From NCBI RefSeq assembly GCF_014306625.1, contig NZ_JACRYL010000001.1, positions 398,597-462,596 on the forward strand: DNA of 64,000 nucleotides, in the 5' to 3' direction. Below are positions 36,243-45,017 of this stretch, piece by piece (position 1 is the stretch's first letter; each line of letters starts with the position of its first letter). The stretch comes from Pedobacter fastidiosus (lineage in GTDB: Bacteria; Bacteroidota; Bacteroidia; Sphingobacteriales; Sphingobacteriaceae). The notes beneath the pieces are model-generated. The model was not told the origin of the DNA. It did not search any database and worked only from the letters and a program-made list of their open reading frames with translations. The translations under genes and the position numbers were made by a program.

Positions 36243-37877
36243 ATGAAATCCTTTTTAACTGCATTAGTTATTGTAGCCACACTTGCATCTTGTAGCAACA
36301 AAAAGCAAGTTGATGTAATCGTTTACAATACAAAGATTTATACCGTTAATTCAAAGTTTGATACTGTTGAGGCCTTTGCAGTAAAAGACGGAAAAATTTT
36401 AGCGCTTGGTAAAACCGATGAAATCAAAAGCAAATATGCTGCAAAAGATGAAATTGATGCCAGTGGTAAAGCAGTTTATCCAGGTTTTATAGATGCGCAT
36501 GCACATTTCTTTGGTTACGGAAAAAGCTTGCAAACAGCAGATTTAAGAGAAACAAAATCGTGGGATGAAGTGCTTAAACGGTTAACTGATTTTGCTAAAA
36601 CACATCCCGATGGCTGGTTAATTGGTAATGGTTGGGATCAAAATGATTGGGCAAATAAAGCTTTTCCAACTAACGAGCAACTTACTTCGCTCTTCCCTAA
36701 TCGACCAGTATTTTTAAACAGAATTGATGGACATGCTGCAATCGCCAATCAGAAAGCGCTTGATGAAGCTGGAATAAAGCAAGCCAAAGTTTTAACCGGT
36801 GGCGATATGCTTACTCAAAATGGAAAGCTAACGGGTGTTTTAATCGATAATGCAGTTAGCTTGGTAGAAAGCAAAATTCCATCTCCCGATGCCAAACTTG
36901 CAGAAAAGATTTTTACTGATGCACAGAAAAACTGTTTCGCTGCGGGTTTAACTACCATTGATGATTGCGGTTTGGATTGGAGAGCGGTAGAATTTGTAGA
37001 AAAACTTCAAAAGGAGAATAAGCTAAAAATGCGTTTATACATTATGCTTTCTGATAATCCAGAAAACTACGATTATCTTTTTAATCGCGGCGCAATAAAA
37101 ACACCTCGTTTAAATGTTCGGGCTTTTAAAGTTTATGCAGATGGAGCATTAGGCTCTCGTGGTGCTTGCTTATTGCATCCATATAGCGATATGCCTAATA
37201 AAAGCGGTTTTCTTTTAAAGGATGTTAAACATTATGAAGAAGTAGCTAAGAAAATTGCATCTGGCGGTTTTCAAATGTGTACACACGCCATCGGTGATTC
37301 TGCAAATCGGGTAATTTTAAAGATTTATAATGCTGTTTTGAAAGGCAAAAACGATAAGCGCTGGAGAATAGAACATGCGCAGGTTGTAAACGAAAACGAT
37401 TTCGATTTATTTGGAAAATCGAGTGTTATACCTTCAGTTCAGCCAACTCATGCCACATCAGATATGTATTGGGCTGGCCAGCGGTTAGGCGAAGCTAGAT
37501 TAAAAGATGCCTACGCATATAAACAATTATTAAAACAAAACGGCTGGATTCCTCTGGGTACCGATTTCCCTGTTGAAAACATTAATCCATTATTAACGTT
37601 TTATGCAGCAACGGTTCGACAAGATTCGAAAGCATTTCCGAAGGGAGGCTTTCAAAAGGAAAATGCATTAACGCCAGAAGAAGCTTTACGTGGAATGACC
37701 ATTTGGGCTGCCAAAGCAAATTTTGAAGAGAAAGAAAAAGGAAGTTTGGAAGTTGGCAAACTTGCCGATTTTGTAATTTTAGATCACGATATTTTAAAAT
37801 CGAACCCACAGAACATATTAAAAACCAAAGTATTAAAAACCTATCTGAACGGAGAAAAAGTATATGAAGCGAAATAG
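36243..37877 (+). CDS. Secreted amidohydrolase (YtcJ-like) lipoprotein
   Basis: The 544-residue product has a lipobox 'LASC' (Cys 17), then an amidohydrolase fold. 'VYPGFIDAHAHFFGYG' gives the HxH metal motif. 'MCTHAIGDSANR' supplies a further His, 'RIEHAQVV' another, and 'PLGTDFPVENI' the catalytic Asp. It is closest to the YtcJ/exoenzyme-regulatory subgroup, metal-dependent hydrolases of amide bonds whose substrates are mostly undefined. The next gene overlaps its end by 14 bp. Confidence 0.85.
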   Translation: MKSFLTALVIVATLASCSNKKQVDVIVYNTKIYTVNSKFDTVEAFAVKDGKILALGKTDEIKSKYAAKDEIDASGKAVYPGFIDAHAHFFGYGKSLQTADLRETKSWDEVLKRLTDFAKTHPDGWLIGNGWDQNDWANKAFPTNEQLTSLFPNRPVFLNRIDGHAAIANQKALDEAGIKQAKVLTGGDMLTQNGKLTGVLIDNAVSLVESKIPSPDAKLAEKIFTDAQKNCFAAGLTTIDDCGLDWRAVEFVEKLQKENKLKMRLYIMLSDNPENYDYLFNRGAIKTPRLNVRAFKVYADGALGSRGACLLHPYSDMPNKSGFLLKDVKHYEEVAKKIASGGFQMCTHAIGDSANRVILKIYNAVLKGKNDKRWRIEHAQVVNENDFDLFGKSSVIPSVQPTHATSDMYWAGQRLGEARLKDAYAYKQLLKQNGWIPLGTDFPVENINPLLTFYAATVRQDSKAFPKGGFQKENALTPEEALRGMTIWAAKANFEEKEKGSLEVGKLADFVILDHDILKSNPQNILKTKVLKTYLNGEKVYEAK

Positions 37878-39681
37878 ATTATTTATTCTGGCTGCCGCAA
37901 GTTTCTTTAATGTTTTATGTTTATTGGCCTGTGCCCAGGAGCATGTTACCAACGAGAAAAAATTATCAATAACAAATGCCATTACCCAAACTACAGTTTT
38001 ACTGAATAATCAAGATTCTATTATTCCGCTTAAAAATCTTGAGAAAAAGAGCATCGCTTCTGTAAGTTTAAGTTTTGCTTACAGTTCTGTTTTCGATAGT
38101 TTGGCCAATAAGTACGATAAAATCACTTCTTTTTCAGCTGATTCTTACAAAGACAGCGTTAACTTAAATGATTTGGAGGATGATCTGAAATATTACAGTA
38201 CGGTAATCATTTCGATAGATGATCAGAGTATTAACAAAGCAAAATACATTAATTTTATAAACAGCATTAGTAAAAGTAAAGAAGTTATCGTCGCCTTTTT
38301 TGGAAATGGAACAGCTTTGAAATCGCTTGATATTTTAAAATCACCCTTGATATGGACGGCCCAAAATAATGCTGATGCCGCATCGGTTATCCCACAATAT
38401 ATTTTTGGAGGCATTGCAGCAACCAACAAACTCAAAACTAATTTTTCAGTCCGTTATACCATCGGTTCGTGTTTTACAACTTCTGTAACTAGATTAAAAT
38501 ATACCGTTCCGGAAGATGCTGGTATAAACTCCAATAGTCTTAAAGAAATTGATGCCATTGCTGCTGAAGCTATTGGACAAAAAGCCACGCCCGGTTTGGT
38601 GGTTTTGGTTGCAAAAGATGGTAAAGTGATTTTTAACAAAGCTTATGGTAACCATACTTATGATGATAACATTTCAGATAAGGTAACAGATATTTTCGAT
38701 TTGGCATCTGTAACCAAAGTTACCGCGACAACGCCATCGGTTATGCGCCTTTTTGAAGAGAACAAATTAAAACTCGATACAAATATTGGTGCTTACATTC
38801 CAAAGGCTCGTACAACCCCAATGAACAATATCCAGGTTCGGGAAGTAATGTTGCATCAAGCTGGTTTTATCCCATACATTCCTTTTCATGATTACGTGAA
38901 AACTGGAGATTACAGTCGCGATTCTTCTGCAGCTTTCCCAACTAAAGTTGCGGACAACTACTACATAAAAAAGGGGTTTTTCAAGGATTTTATGTGGCCT
39001 AAAATGCTCAATTCGCCGATTAAAACCCGTGGCCAATATGTGTATAGCGATATTAGTATGTATGTGATGAAGGATATTGTAGAGCATATTAGCGAAGAGC
39101 CTTTAAACCAATATGCTTATGAGAATTTTTATAAACCGTTGGGGATGCAAACTGCTGGTTTCTTGCCTAGAAATCGATTTAAGCAAGATCAAATTATCCC
39201 AACGGAAGATGATAAATATTTTAGAAAAACCTTATTGGTTGGCTACGTTCACGATCAAGGTGCGGCGCTTGCAGGAGGTGTTTCTGGCCATGCGGGATTA
39301 TTTGCTAGCAGTAATGATATGGCTATTTTTTATCAAATGTTATTAAATCGAGGTACTTATGGCGGAAAGGAATATTTTAAAACCTCAACCGTTGATATGT
39401 TTACTTCGAAACAATCGAATGTAAGTCGTAGAGGTTTAGGCTTCGATCGTTGGGATCCAGATAGCACCAAACATTATCCATCTAACTTGGCTTCGCCACA
39501 AACTTACGGGCATACGGGTTATACAGGAACTTGTATTTGGGTAGATCCATCTCGAGGTTTGGTTTATGTGTTTTTGTCAAATCGAGTTAATCCAACAGTA
39601 ACCAATAAACTATCTGATTTAAAAATTAGAGGCCGAATTCAAGATGTAGTAAACAAGGCTATTGATGAATCAAAAAAATAA
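37864..39681 (+). CDS. Serine hydrolase (beta-lactamase fold) with a GH3 C-terminal-like leader domain
   Basis: The 605-residue protein starts with a signal sequence ending 'LLACAQ' (possible lipobox). Residues about 35-205 ('TTVLLNNQDSIIPLKNLEKK') resemble the C-terminal sandwich domain of GH3 glycosidases. Residues about 215-600 form a class C beta-lactamase/DD-peptidase fold with Ser 282 and Lys 285 in 'SVTK', Tyr 394 in 'YSD' and 'HTG' at 550. In this phylum such proteins usually carry a GH3 catalytic domain in front (NagZ-like); that domain is absent here. It starts inside the amidohydrolase gene and is translationally coupled. A role in cell-wall recycling or peptide/ester hydrolysis is inferred. 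Confidence 0.8.
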   Translation: MKRNRLFILAAASFFNVLCLLACAQEHVTNEKKLSITNAITQTTVLLNNQDSIIPLKNLEKKSIASVSLSFAYSSVFDSLANKYDKITSFSADSYKDSVNLNDLEDDLKYYSTVIISIDDQSINKAKYINFINSISKSKEVIVAFFGNGTALKSLDILKSPLIWTAQNNADAASVIPQYIFGGIAATNKLKTNFSVRYTIGSCFTTSVTRLKYTVPEDAGINSNSLKEIDAIAAEAIGQKATPGLVVLVAKDGKVIFNKAYGNHTYDDNISDKVTDIFDLASVTKVTATTPSVMRLFEENKLKLDTNIGAYIPKARTTPMNNIQVREVMLHQAGFIPYIPFHDYVKTGDYSRDSSAAFPTKVADNYYIKKGFFKDFMWPKMLNSPIKTRGQYVYSDISMYVMKDIVEHISEEPLNQYAYENFYKPLGMQTAGFLPRNRFKQDQIIPTEDDKYFRKTLLVGYVHDQGAALAGGVSGHAGLFASSNDMAIFYQMLLNRGTYGGKEYFKTSTVDMFTSKQSNVSRRGLGFDRWDPDSTKHYPSNLASPQTYGHTGYTGTCIWVDPSRGLVYVFLSNRVNPTVTNKLSDLKIRGRIQDVVNKAIDESKK

Positions 39682-39698
39682 TCAAATTGATTAATTTA

Positions 39699-40044
39699 GA
39701 TTTGACAACTTTAATAGCCAATAGGATAGAAAGTTGTCAAATCTTACCCTAATTATAATACTATGGTGCCTGAGTTCGTTTCTCCACGAAACAACTTAAT
39801 CTTTAGATTTTGAACAGTTTTTTAGATTTGATAACTTTAAGAGCCAATAGGATAGAAAGTTGTCAAATCTTACCATAATTATAATATTATGGTGCCTGAG
39901 TTCGTTTCTCCACGAAACAACTTAATCTTTAGATTTTGAACAGTTTTTTAGATTTGACAACTTTAATAGCCAATAGGATAGAAAGTTGTCAAATCTTACT
40001 ATAATTATAATATTATGGTGCCTTGGTTCGTGTCTCCACGAAAC
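39699..40044. repeat. Compound hairpin array, families A and B, three units of exactly 126 bp
   Basis: Family A hairpins (GATTTGACAACTTT ... AAAGTTGTCAAATC) lie at 39699-39743, 39825-39869 and 39951-39995. A family B hairpin (GTTCGTTTCTCCACGAAAC, in the third unit GTTCGTGTCTCCACGAAAC) follows each at 39774-39792, 39900-39918 and 40026-40044. Every unit is 126 bp and the copies differ by only a few bases. The array fills the space between two convergent genes. Confidence 0.85.
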
Positions 40045-40059
40045 AAAACAATTTGAGAT

Positions 40060-40659
40060 TTAATCCTCCAACAGCGTTACACAATCACTACTTAAAGCTT
40101 TCAGCCGATCACTAATTGTTGCTAAAGCTTTATCGTCCTTCATGTTTTTATAAAGGTTTTTAATCATAGCTAAAGTTTCATCATCTGGATCGCAAGCCTG
40201 AGACTTTTCTAAATATTTTGCTGTTTTCAAGCTTGATTTCTTTAGCTCATCCAACGCTTTTTTGTAACCATCGCTATCTTTTGCTTTATCAATCCCGCTT
40301 AACTTTTGGTTCAGCGCTACACATTTTTTATAGTACATAAAACCCAATGCACGATAAGGAACATAGTATCCTGGAGTAATTTTTATCGATTCTTCATAGT
40401 AAGGAACAGCTTTTTCTATTTCACCATCTTCTTCGTATAATCGCCCAAGGTGATAGGTTACATTTCCAAGTTGGGTTTTCGTCAATTCCGAAGAACGTTG
40501 CAATAAAGCAATGGCCTTGACCTTTGCTTCGGGCTTTTCATCAGCATCCATTCTCACTTGAAGATAATCGAAATAAAGATCTTTGATGTCTTGCTTTTGA
40601 GCATAAGTAATTTGCGTAATCAAGAGTGCAAAGAAAGTGGTTAAAAGTATGTTTTTCAT
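40060..40659 (-). CDS. Secreted tetratricopeptide-repeat protein
   Basis: The 199-residue product has a signal peptide (ending 'ITYAQ') and TPR-like helical pairs, e.g. 'LGRLYEEDGEIEKAVPYYEE' and 'YRALGFMYYKKCVALN'. It probably serves as a protein-interaction scaffold in the periplasm. No enzyme motif is present. It lies at the downstream end of the 40-46 kb minus-strand row. Confidence 0.75.
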   Translation of the reverse strand: MKNILLTTFFALLITQITYAQKQDIKDLYFDYLQVRMDADEKPEAKVKAIALLQRSSELTKTQLGNVTYHLGRLYEEDGEIEKAVPYYEESIKITPGYYVPYRALGFMYYKKCVALNQKLSGIDKAKDSDGYKKALDELKKSSLKTAKYLEKSQACDPDDETLAMIKNLYKNMKDDKALATISDRLKALSSDCVTLLED

Positions 40660-40686
40660 AAAGTATATTTTCAGGTGTATAATTTT

Positions 40687-41220
40687 TTACAATAGATTGA
40701 AGGTTAAAAAATACCAATATCCACCTTGATTTATTATTGACCACGCTAATAATTTATGTGTTTTGGGTTCAAAAAGTAATGCTCCAAGTGGCTCTTTTTT
40801 TGGATTTCGTTTATCATAAAATGTAAGTGTAAAAGGACGTACCTCATTTAATTCTCCATCTTTGTCAAAGTGCTTGTAAAAGGATGTATGATCCTTAAAA
40901 AAACTAGTAGATATTAAGTCTAAATTCTCAATACCTACAGAGTCTGCATATCTAAAGATTTTTGGGAAAATCATATCAAAAAACTTTATCCGTCCTGTAA
41001 TTCTGTTCTTAGCTGTATCGGCTAACACATTATCAAAGTAAACAAAATTTTTAAATACAAAATCTCTTTGTGTGGTATCATATTTCTTGTTTTTGAAATA
41101 TTTAAACATGGCTTCCATAGTTTTATAATTCTTTTCTTCGGCGCTAGTTTTAGATTGTGCAAAACAGTAAGATATTGACGGAAGTAGAAATAGGATAATT
41201 ATTATCTTTTTTACAAACAT
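40687..41220 (-). CDS. Secreted protein of unknown function
   Basis: From ATG 41220 the product is 177 residues with a signal peptide ending 'CFAQS'. The mature part is charged and rich in Lys, Phe and Asp ('MFKYFKNKKYDTTQRDFVF'), with a C-terminal beta-rich segment. I recognise no family. The longer frame from 41247 would put nine residues before the signal peptide and is less likely. Confidence 0.6.
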   Translation of the reverse strand: MFVKKIIIILFLLPSISYCFAQSKTSAEEKNYKTMEAMFKYFKNKKYDTTQRDFVFKNFVYFDNVLADTAKNRITGRIKFFDMIFPKIFRYADSVGIENLDLISTSFFKDHTSFYKHFDKDGELNEVRPFTLTFYDKRNPKKEPLGALLFEPKTHKLLAWSIINQGGYWYFLTFNLL

Positions 41221-41244
41221 AATTTTTAGATATACAATATGGCT

Positions 41245-41252
41245 CAAATTTA
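41245..41252 (-). promoter_or_regulatory. Predicted -7 box of the secreted-protein gene
   Basis: The minus strand reads TAAATTTG, 24 nt before the ATG at 41220. It lies close to the end of the sterol-desaturase gene (stop at 41262). Confidence 0.4.
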
Positions 41253-41261
41253 AAATAGTTA

Positions 41262-41978
41262 TTACTTATGTACATCCCTAAATTTAAGCATATCCATTAA
41301 ACGTTGCTCTTTTTCATTGTCGAAACCACACGATGTTTTAAACTCTTTAGGATTTTCATAAGTGCCAAATAACATATCCCACCAAACTATATCCCCATAA
41401 TTATTAGAGTGTTTTTCATATTCGTGATGAACTCTATGCATTTCTGGTCGTTGAAAAATATAACCGATCCATCTCGGAGTTTTAACGTTAGTATGATAAA
41501 AAAATTCTCCTAAGGCGGTGCATAAAGTATAAAATCCTCCCGCTTCGGGGTTTAAGCCTAATAAAGTATAAACCAGAAGACTTCCAATAATTGAATTTAC
41601 AGTCATTTCCAAAGGGTGTTTATAAAATGAAGTAATTACTTCCAAACGTTGTGGACTATGGTGAATTTGATGAAAACCTAACCATAAAAAATCGAATGTA
41701 TGTCTCCAACGATGCCACCAATAAAAAATAAAGGTTGCAATAAAGTATGCGATTATTCCACCTAGCCAATTGGGAACATAATTAGATAAATGAAATAAGG
41801 AAGCAGAAGAAAACCATTTTTCCCAGGTAAAACCTGCTAAAACTACAATGCCAAGTTGAATGAAGTTAACGCCTAAAACTCTGATTGTCCAAGTAGGAAC
41901 GCTAGGCAGTTTCCAGCCCGGTTTTAACCGCTCAATGAGAAAGCAAAAACCGAATGTGATGAAGATTATAAGTAACAT
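41262..41978 (-). CDS. Sterol desaturase / fatty acid hydroxylase-family membrane protein
   Basis: The 238-residue protein has about four membrane helices and the His-rich motifs of the di-iron hydroxylase superfamily: 'WWHRWRHTFDF', 'GFHQIHHSPQ' and 'HRVHHEYEKHSNN'. The iron ligands look complete. These enzymes hydroxylate or desaturate lipids such as sterols, carotenoids or fatty acids. Its promoter carries the shared FNR-type palindrome module. Confidence 0.88.
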   Translation of the reverse strand: MLLIIFITFGFCFLIERLKPGWKLPSVPTWTIRVLGVNFIQLGIVVLAGFTWEKWFSSASLFHLSNYVPNWLGGIIAYFIATFIFYWWHRWRHTFDFLWLGFHQIHHSPQRLEVITSFYKHPLEMTVNSIIGSLLVYTLLGLNPEAGGFYTLCTALGEFFYHTNVKTPRWIGYIFQRPEMHRVHHEYEKHSNNYGDIVWWDMLFGTYENPKEFKTSCGFDNEKEQRLMDMLKFRDVHK

Positions 41979-41997
41979 AGATTTTGAATTTGTTATT

Positions 41998-42043
41998 CAA
42001 AACTACATCCATTAAATCACCCAACTTTTGACAAAAGTCAAAA
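41998..42043 (-). promoter_or_regulatory. Crp/Fnr-type promoter module, copy 1
   Basis: On the minus strand a perfect palindrome TTTTGAC-TTTT-GTCAAAA (42043-42026) precedes the -7 box TAGTTTTG (42005-41998). The start-to-start spacing of 28 bp is the same in all three copies. With a start of transcription about 5 nt after the box, the palindrome centre lies near -41.5, the usual class II activator position. It is 19 nt upstream of the sterol-desaturase gene. Confidence 0.7.
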
Positions 42044-42250
42044 AATCATTTAAAAGAAGCGCCTAAGATTTTTTAAGTGTCAGTCGGTCTGAAATTATCT
42101 TTCTAGTTTAAGATTGATTCTTACGTAATGCTGATGTATGAGGTTTTTATGTGTTTTTTTTGCTTTATTTCCATTCAAAGTGCTGGTTTTTATTTTAGTG
42201 ACCGCTGGAAAACGAACACTAATACTAGAGTGAGAGGTTAATTGGTTTTA
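42044..42250. other. Non-coding stretch, nothing recognised
   Basis: About 200 bp of AT-rich DNA between the promoter module and the next gene end. I see no open frame, repeat or clear terminator in it. Confidence 0.4.
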
Positions 42251-42913
42251 TTAATTCCAAAGCCTATTTTCTCGTTGTATTTTCAAAATATCAATCATCT
42301 CATTCTGGAAATATTTAGGGTCGTTTTCGAGTATTTCTTTTAAGAATGGCTTTTTTTCTATTAGAGAATTGAGGTATTTATAAACAGAATCACTTTTCTT
42401 TGAGTTGGCACACAAAGACGTTTTTGCACTAGCACCAGCAAGAAATAAATTTCTATCAGTTCGATTTTCCACGTATTGTATATTTTCAATAATATGATCA
42501 AGGTATTTTGTGTTTCCTGTTGCAAAAAATGAAGACCAATTCATGGTATTTAACGTTATAGATACTTTAGCTTTTGAATAAACGGTATCAATATTGGACG
42601 ATAAAAGGAAAATCATTAATCGTTTGATCTTTGGTTTCTTTAAAAGGGTTATTTTATTGCCGAAATCTTTTTTTATAGCTTCATCATTTAAAAATACTGC
42701 ACCATAGAATCCGGTTACAATGGAGCTTAATATCTCATAGTCCATTTGCGTTTTGTTCAAATAATCAATGCTCTTTTCAACAATGCCACTGTCTTTGGAT
42801 AGGTGATAGTTGCTTAATATCTCACTAAAATCTTTGTCGATATTCTGTGCCAAGACTTTTTTTGATGAAAATAAGATAATAGATAAAAGGAGCGTAATCA
42901 GTAAATTTTTCAT
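42251..42913 (-). CDS. Secreted helical protein of unknown function
   Basis: From ATG 42913 the product has 220 residues with a signal peptide ending 'KKVLAQ'. The mature chain is helical and charged, with no Cys pair or catalytic motif that I recognise. Starting at 42988 would place the first codons within the promoter module, so 42913 is preferred. It is controlled by copy 2 of the FNR-type promoter. Confidence 0.6.
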   Translation of the reverse strand: MKNLLITLLLSIILFSSKKVLAQNIDKDFSEILSNYHLSKDSGIVEKSIDYLNKTQMDYEILSSIVTGFYGAVFLNDEAIKKDFGNKITLLKKPKIKRLMIFLLSSNIDTVYSKAKVSITLNTMNWSSFFATGNTKYLDHIIENIQYVENRTDRNLFLAGASAKTSLCANSKKSDSVYKYLNSLIEKKPFLKEILENDPKYFQNEMIDILKIQRENRLWN

Positions 42914-42951
42914 ATTTTTTTTATTTGATTTTAACTGTAATGTGTGTTCTT

Positions 42952-42997
42952 CAAAACTACGACCATTAAATCGCCCAACTTTTGACAAATGTCAAAA
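42952..42997 (-). promoter_or_regulatory. Crp/Fnr-type promoter module, copy 2
   Basis: The palindrome TTTTGAC-ATTT-GTCAAAA (42997-42980, minus strand) precedes TAGTTTTG (42959-42952) with the same 28-bp spacing. It lies 38 nt upstream of the gene starting at 42913. Confidence 0.7.
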
Positions 42998-43002
42998 AAC
43001 AA

Positions 43003-43029
43003 AAAAGCTGACGATTTTCGTCAGCTTTT
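43003..43029 (-). terminator. Terminator of the small membrane protein gene
   Basis: AAAAGCTGACGA (43003-43014) and TCGTCAGCTTTT (43018-43029) form a perfect 12-bp stem with a TTT loop. Minus-strand T-run TTTTTTGTTTTTT follows. It lies between the stop of the gene at 43055 and promoter copy 2, insulating the latter. Confidence 0.85.
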
Positions 43030-43054
43030 GAACTTCTATCTTGATAATCATTAT

Positions 43055-43468
43055 TTAAATATCAGTTTGAGTTATTTGTATTTTTGCCTTGAAACCTTTA
43101 ATGATTAGTGCTGTAGAACTTATTAGAAACACAAGCAATGGGAAAAGAAAATATGGCTTTAATTTTTGATAATTTAATATGTTAGATAAAAACACTTCGT
43201 TTGCCAATAAGATAACCAAAGCAATAGCTAATTGATAACGATCGTTATATTTTTTCGCGAAACATACTATTGAAATTGACGCTGTTACTGAAATACCAAC
43301 AAAACCCAATAACCATGATATTTCATATCCACCTGTAAATGAATCAATAATATCAATAAAAAATTGGTATAAACACAAGAGAATACCAGCAAAGTTGGGA
43401 ATCCCATGTGGACCTAATCCGTTGATAAGTAAAAATGAGATTATTGAAATTATTTTTAGGTATTTCAT
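43055..43468 (-). CDS. Small polytopic membrane protein of unknown function
   Basis: The 137-residue protein has about four predicted membrane helices and a short basic C-terminal tail ('KGFKAKIQITQ'). No family motif is recognisable. It follows the NlpC/P60-like lipoprotein gene by 38 bp and probably shares its transcript, ending at the terminator at 43003-43029. Confidence 0.6.
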   Translation of the reverse strand: MKYLKIISIISFLLINGLGPHGIPNFAGILLCLYQFFIDIIDSFTGGYEISWLLGFVGISVTASISIVCFAKKYNDRYQLAIALVILLANEVFLSNILNYQKLKPYFLFPLLVFLISSTALIIKGFKAKIQITQTDI

Positions 43469-43506
43469 AATATTAATTAGTTGTTTTTTGGTCTAATTAT
43501 TATGTG

Positions 43507-44949
43507 TTATCTATCGCGAGTGCTTGGGCTATTACATGTTCTTTTGGTTTGAGGAGCATTTCCGTCATTACTCGTAGCATAGGGTTGGATGAGTTTCCAT
43601 ATTGTATCAGGCATGGTAATCCCCTTTGTATCAGTGACACCAATGATATTTAATGTGTCTAAAACTGGATTGGCGCAGTTATTTGTTGCTAAATTATAAT
43701 CAGTTAAAGAGTAAGCAATGAACACATTCATAATTTTTTTCAATTGATCTGCTGTAATGTCCCCATAATTAGTTGCTACAGTATATCGATGGCCACTATC
43801 ATCACCCATTATTCCTGGGCCACTAATAGTTGCAGGAAATTCATTCCTTGGATAAAAGCCAACTGTCATAACATTGGCTCCTTGCTTAATTGTAATAAAG
43901 GCATGCCCTGGTAACGATTTAAAGGTTTTTTGTGCATAAACCGTTAACTTAGCCGGTCTACTTTGATCAAAGCAACTAAAAAATTTTTTCATGTTTACTA
44001 TTGGACTCTCAGGTGGTGGAGGCAATAAGTAATTGCTATCTGTACCTCCCTCTGCATCATCACCTCCTCCACTACCTCCACCACTGCCACCATTGTCTTC
44101 TGGATTTGTTGGTGGGTCTGGAAACCAAACGTTTTCGCAAACCTGTTGTTCACTATACTCTACTAAAGACCAAGTTACCCCACACCAGTTTGGGTTCATG
44201 TTACAATTAACAACCATTACAGCTCCTAGTGAACCACCGCAAGCATAACTGTCAGGCAAATAAACGCAATAACTCATTTCTGTATGGCAAATTGTTTCTA
44301 TTGAAGATAGTAATTGCCTATTTGCACCAACTTTTTTTAATATTTCTACTCCTCTTTTTTTATAAGCTTCGCTTACAACTCCGTTTTTATAATCAATAAT
44401 AAAAGATTCTGTTTTCTCTAGATTTCTGAGTAACAAATTTCCTGTGAAATTTTTCAAAGAAATTCTTCCGGGTGGATTATTAGGGATAGGATCATTTTGA
44501 TTTACAGGTAGATAATACATTCCACAATAGAAGTTTTTCTCATTTTTTATTATTAAATATGATTTCGAGCCTTGTTCTTCAACAATAAGAAGTTTGCCAT
44601 CTTTTGTTAAATTTCCAATAAGTGGATAGAAAACATAAGACACGCTATCACTTACAACCTGAGCGCTCGGGTGGCTCCAGTCTGGAACCCAATTTAAGTT
44701 TGGATTTACTTTTGCCCTAAGTTTTTTATCAAGTTTTTTTAAATAGAAACTCTTTTTAATTGCTTCCAGTCTACTTTCAAAATCAGGCGAAGATTTTAAG
44801 AGTACATTTTTCTTTGTCGAGACAGGCTCAAGTTGTTCTTTTTCTCTTGCATCCTTCTTACAAGAGTTTGCAAAAAGAAGCAATAGACATAAAAATAATA
44901 TTGTTGTTTTCGATTTAGGGTGATTGTTAAGTTTAGATTTTAAGTGCAT
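43507..44949 (-). CDS. Lipoprotein with C-terminal papain-like (permuted NlpC/P60-type) domain
   Basis: The 480-residue protein has a lipobox 'FANSC'. Residues 35-260 are of unknown type, with a Cys-rich part at about 220-275. A Gly-rich linker follows (about 285-305). The C-terminal domain (about 325-450) has 'LPGHAFITIKQG' (His 349), 'VGFYPRNEF' and 'NNCANPVLDTL' (Cys 425). His before Cys is the order of circularly permuted papain-like hydrolases. Such domains cleave peptides, amides or acyl groups. It is controlled by promoter copy 3. Confidence 0.6.
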   Translation of the reverse strand: MHLKSKLNNHPKSKTTILFLCLLLLFANSCKKDAREKEQLEPVSTKKNVLLKSSPDFESRLEAIKKSFYLKKLDKKLRAKVNPNLNWVPDWSHPSAQVVSDSVSYVFYPLIGNLTKDGKLLIVEEQGSKSYLIIKNEKNFYCGMYYLPVNQNDPIPNNPPGRISLKNFTGNLLLRNLEKTESFIIDYKNGVVSEAYKKRGVEILKKVGANRQLLSSIETICHTEMSYCVYLPDSYACGGSLGAVMVVNCNMNPNWCGVTWSLVEYSEQQVCENVWFPDPPTNPEDNGGSGGGSGGGDDAEGGTDSNYLLPPPPESPIVNMKKFFSCFDQSRPAKLTVYAQKTFKSLPGHAFITIKQGANVMTVGFYPRNEFPATISGPGIMGDDSGHRYTVATNYGDITADQLKKIMNVFIAYSLTDYNLATNNCANPVLDTLNIIGVTDTKGITMPDTIWKLIQPYATSNDGNAPQTKRTCNSPSTRDR

Positions 44950-44969
44950 AGATTTTGTTTAAGTGAAAC

Positions 44970-45015
44970 CAAAACTACACCCATTAAATCACCCAACTTT
45001 TGACAAAAGTCAAAA
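44970..45015 (-). promoter_or_regulatory. Crp/Fnr-type promoter module, copy 3
   Basis: The palindrome TTTTGAC-TTTT-GTCAAAA (45015-44998, minus strand) precedes TAGTTTTG (44977-44970), spaced as in copies 1 and 2. It lies 20 nt upstream of the lipoprotein gene and only 2 bp after the stop codon of the Crp/Fnr gene. Confidence 0.7.
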
Positions 45016-45017
45016 AA

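Noticed and set aside
39699..40044. Regularly repeated array resembling a CRISPR
   Set aside because: The repeated unit is 126 bp with no unique spacers, the repeats are nested hairpins, and no cas gene is nearby.
44001..44248. Plus-strand frames opposite the lipoprotein gene
   Set aside because: They are antisense shadows of the Gly/Pro-rich linker of the real gene and have low-complexity His/Leu or Pro/Ser content.
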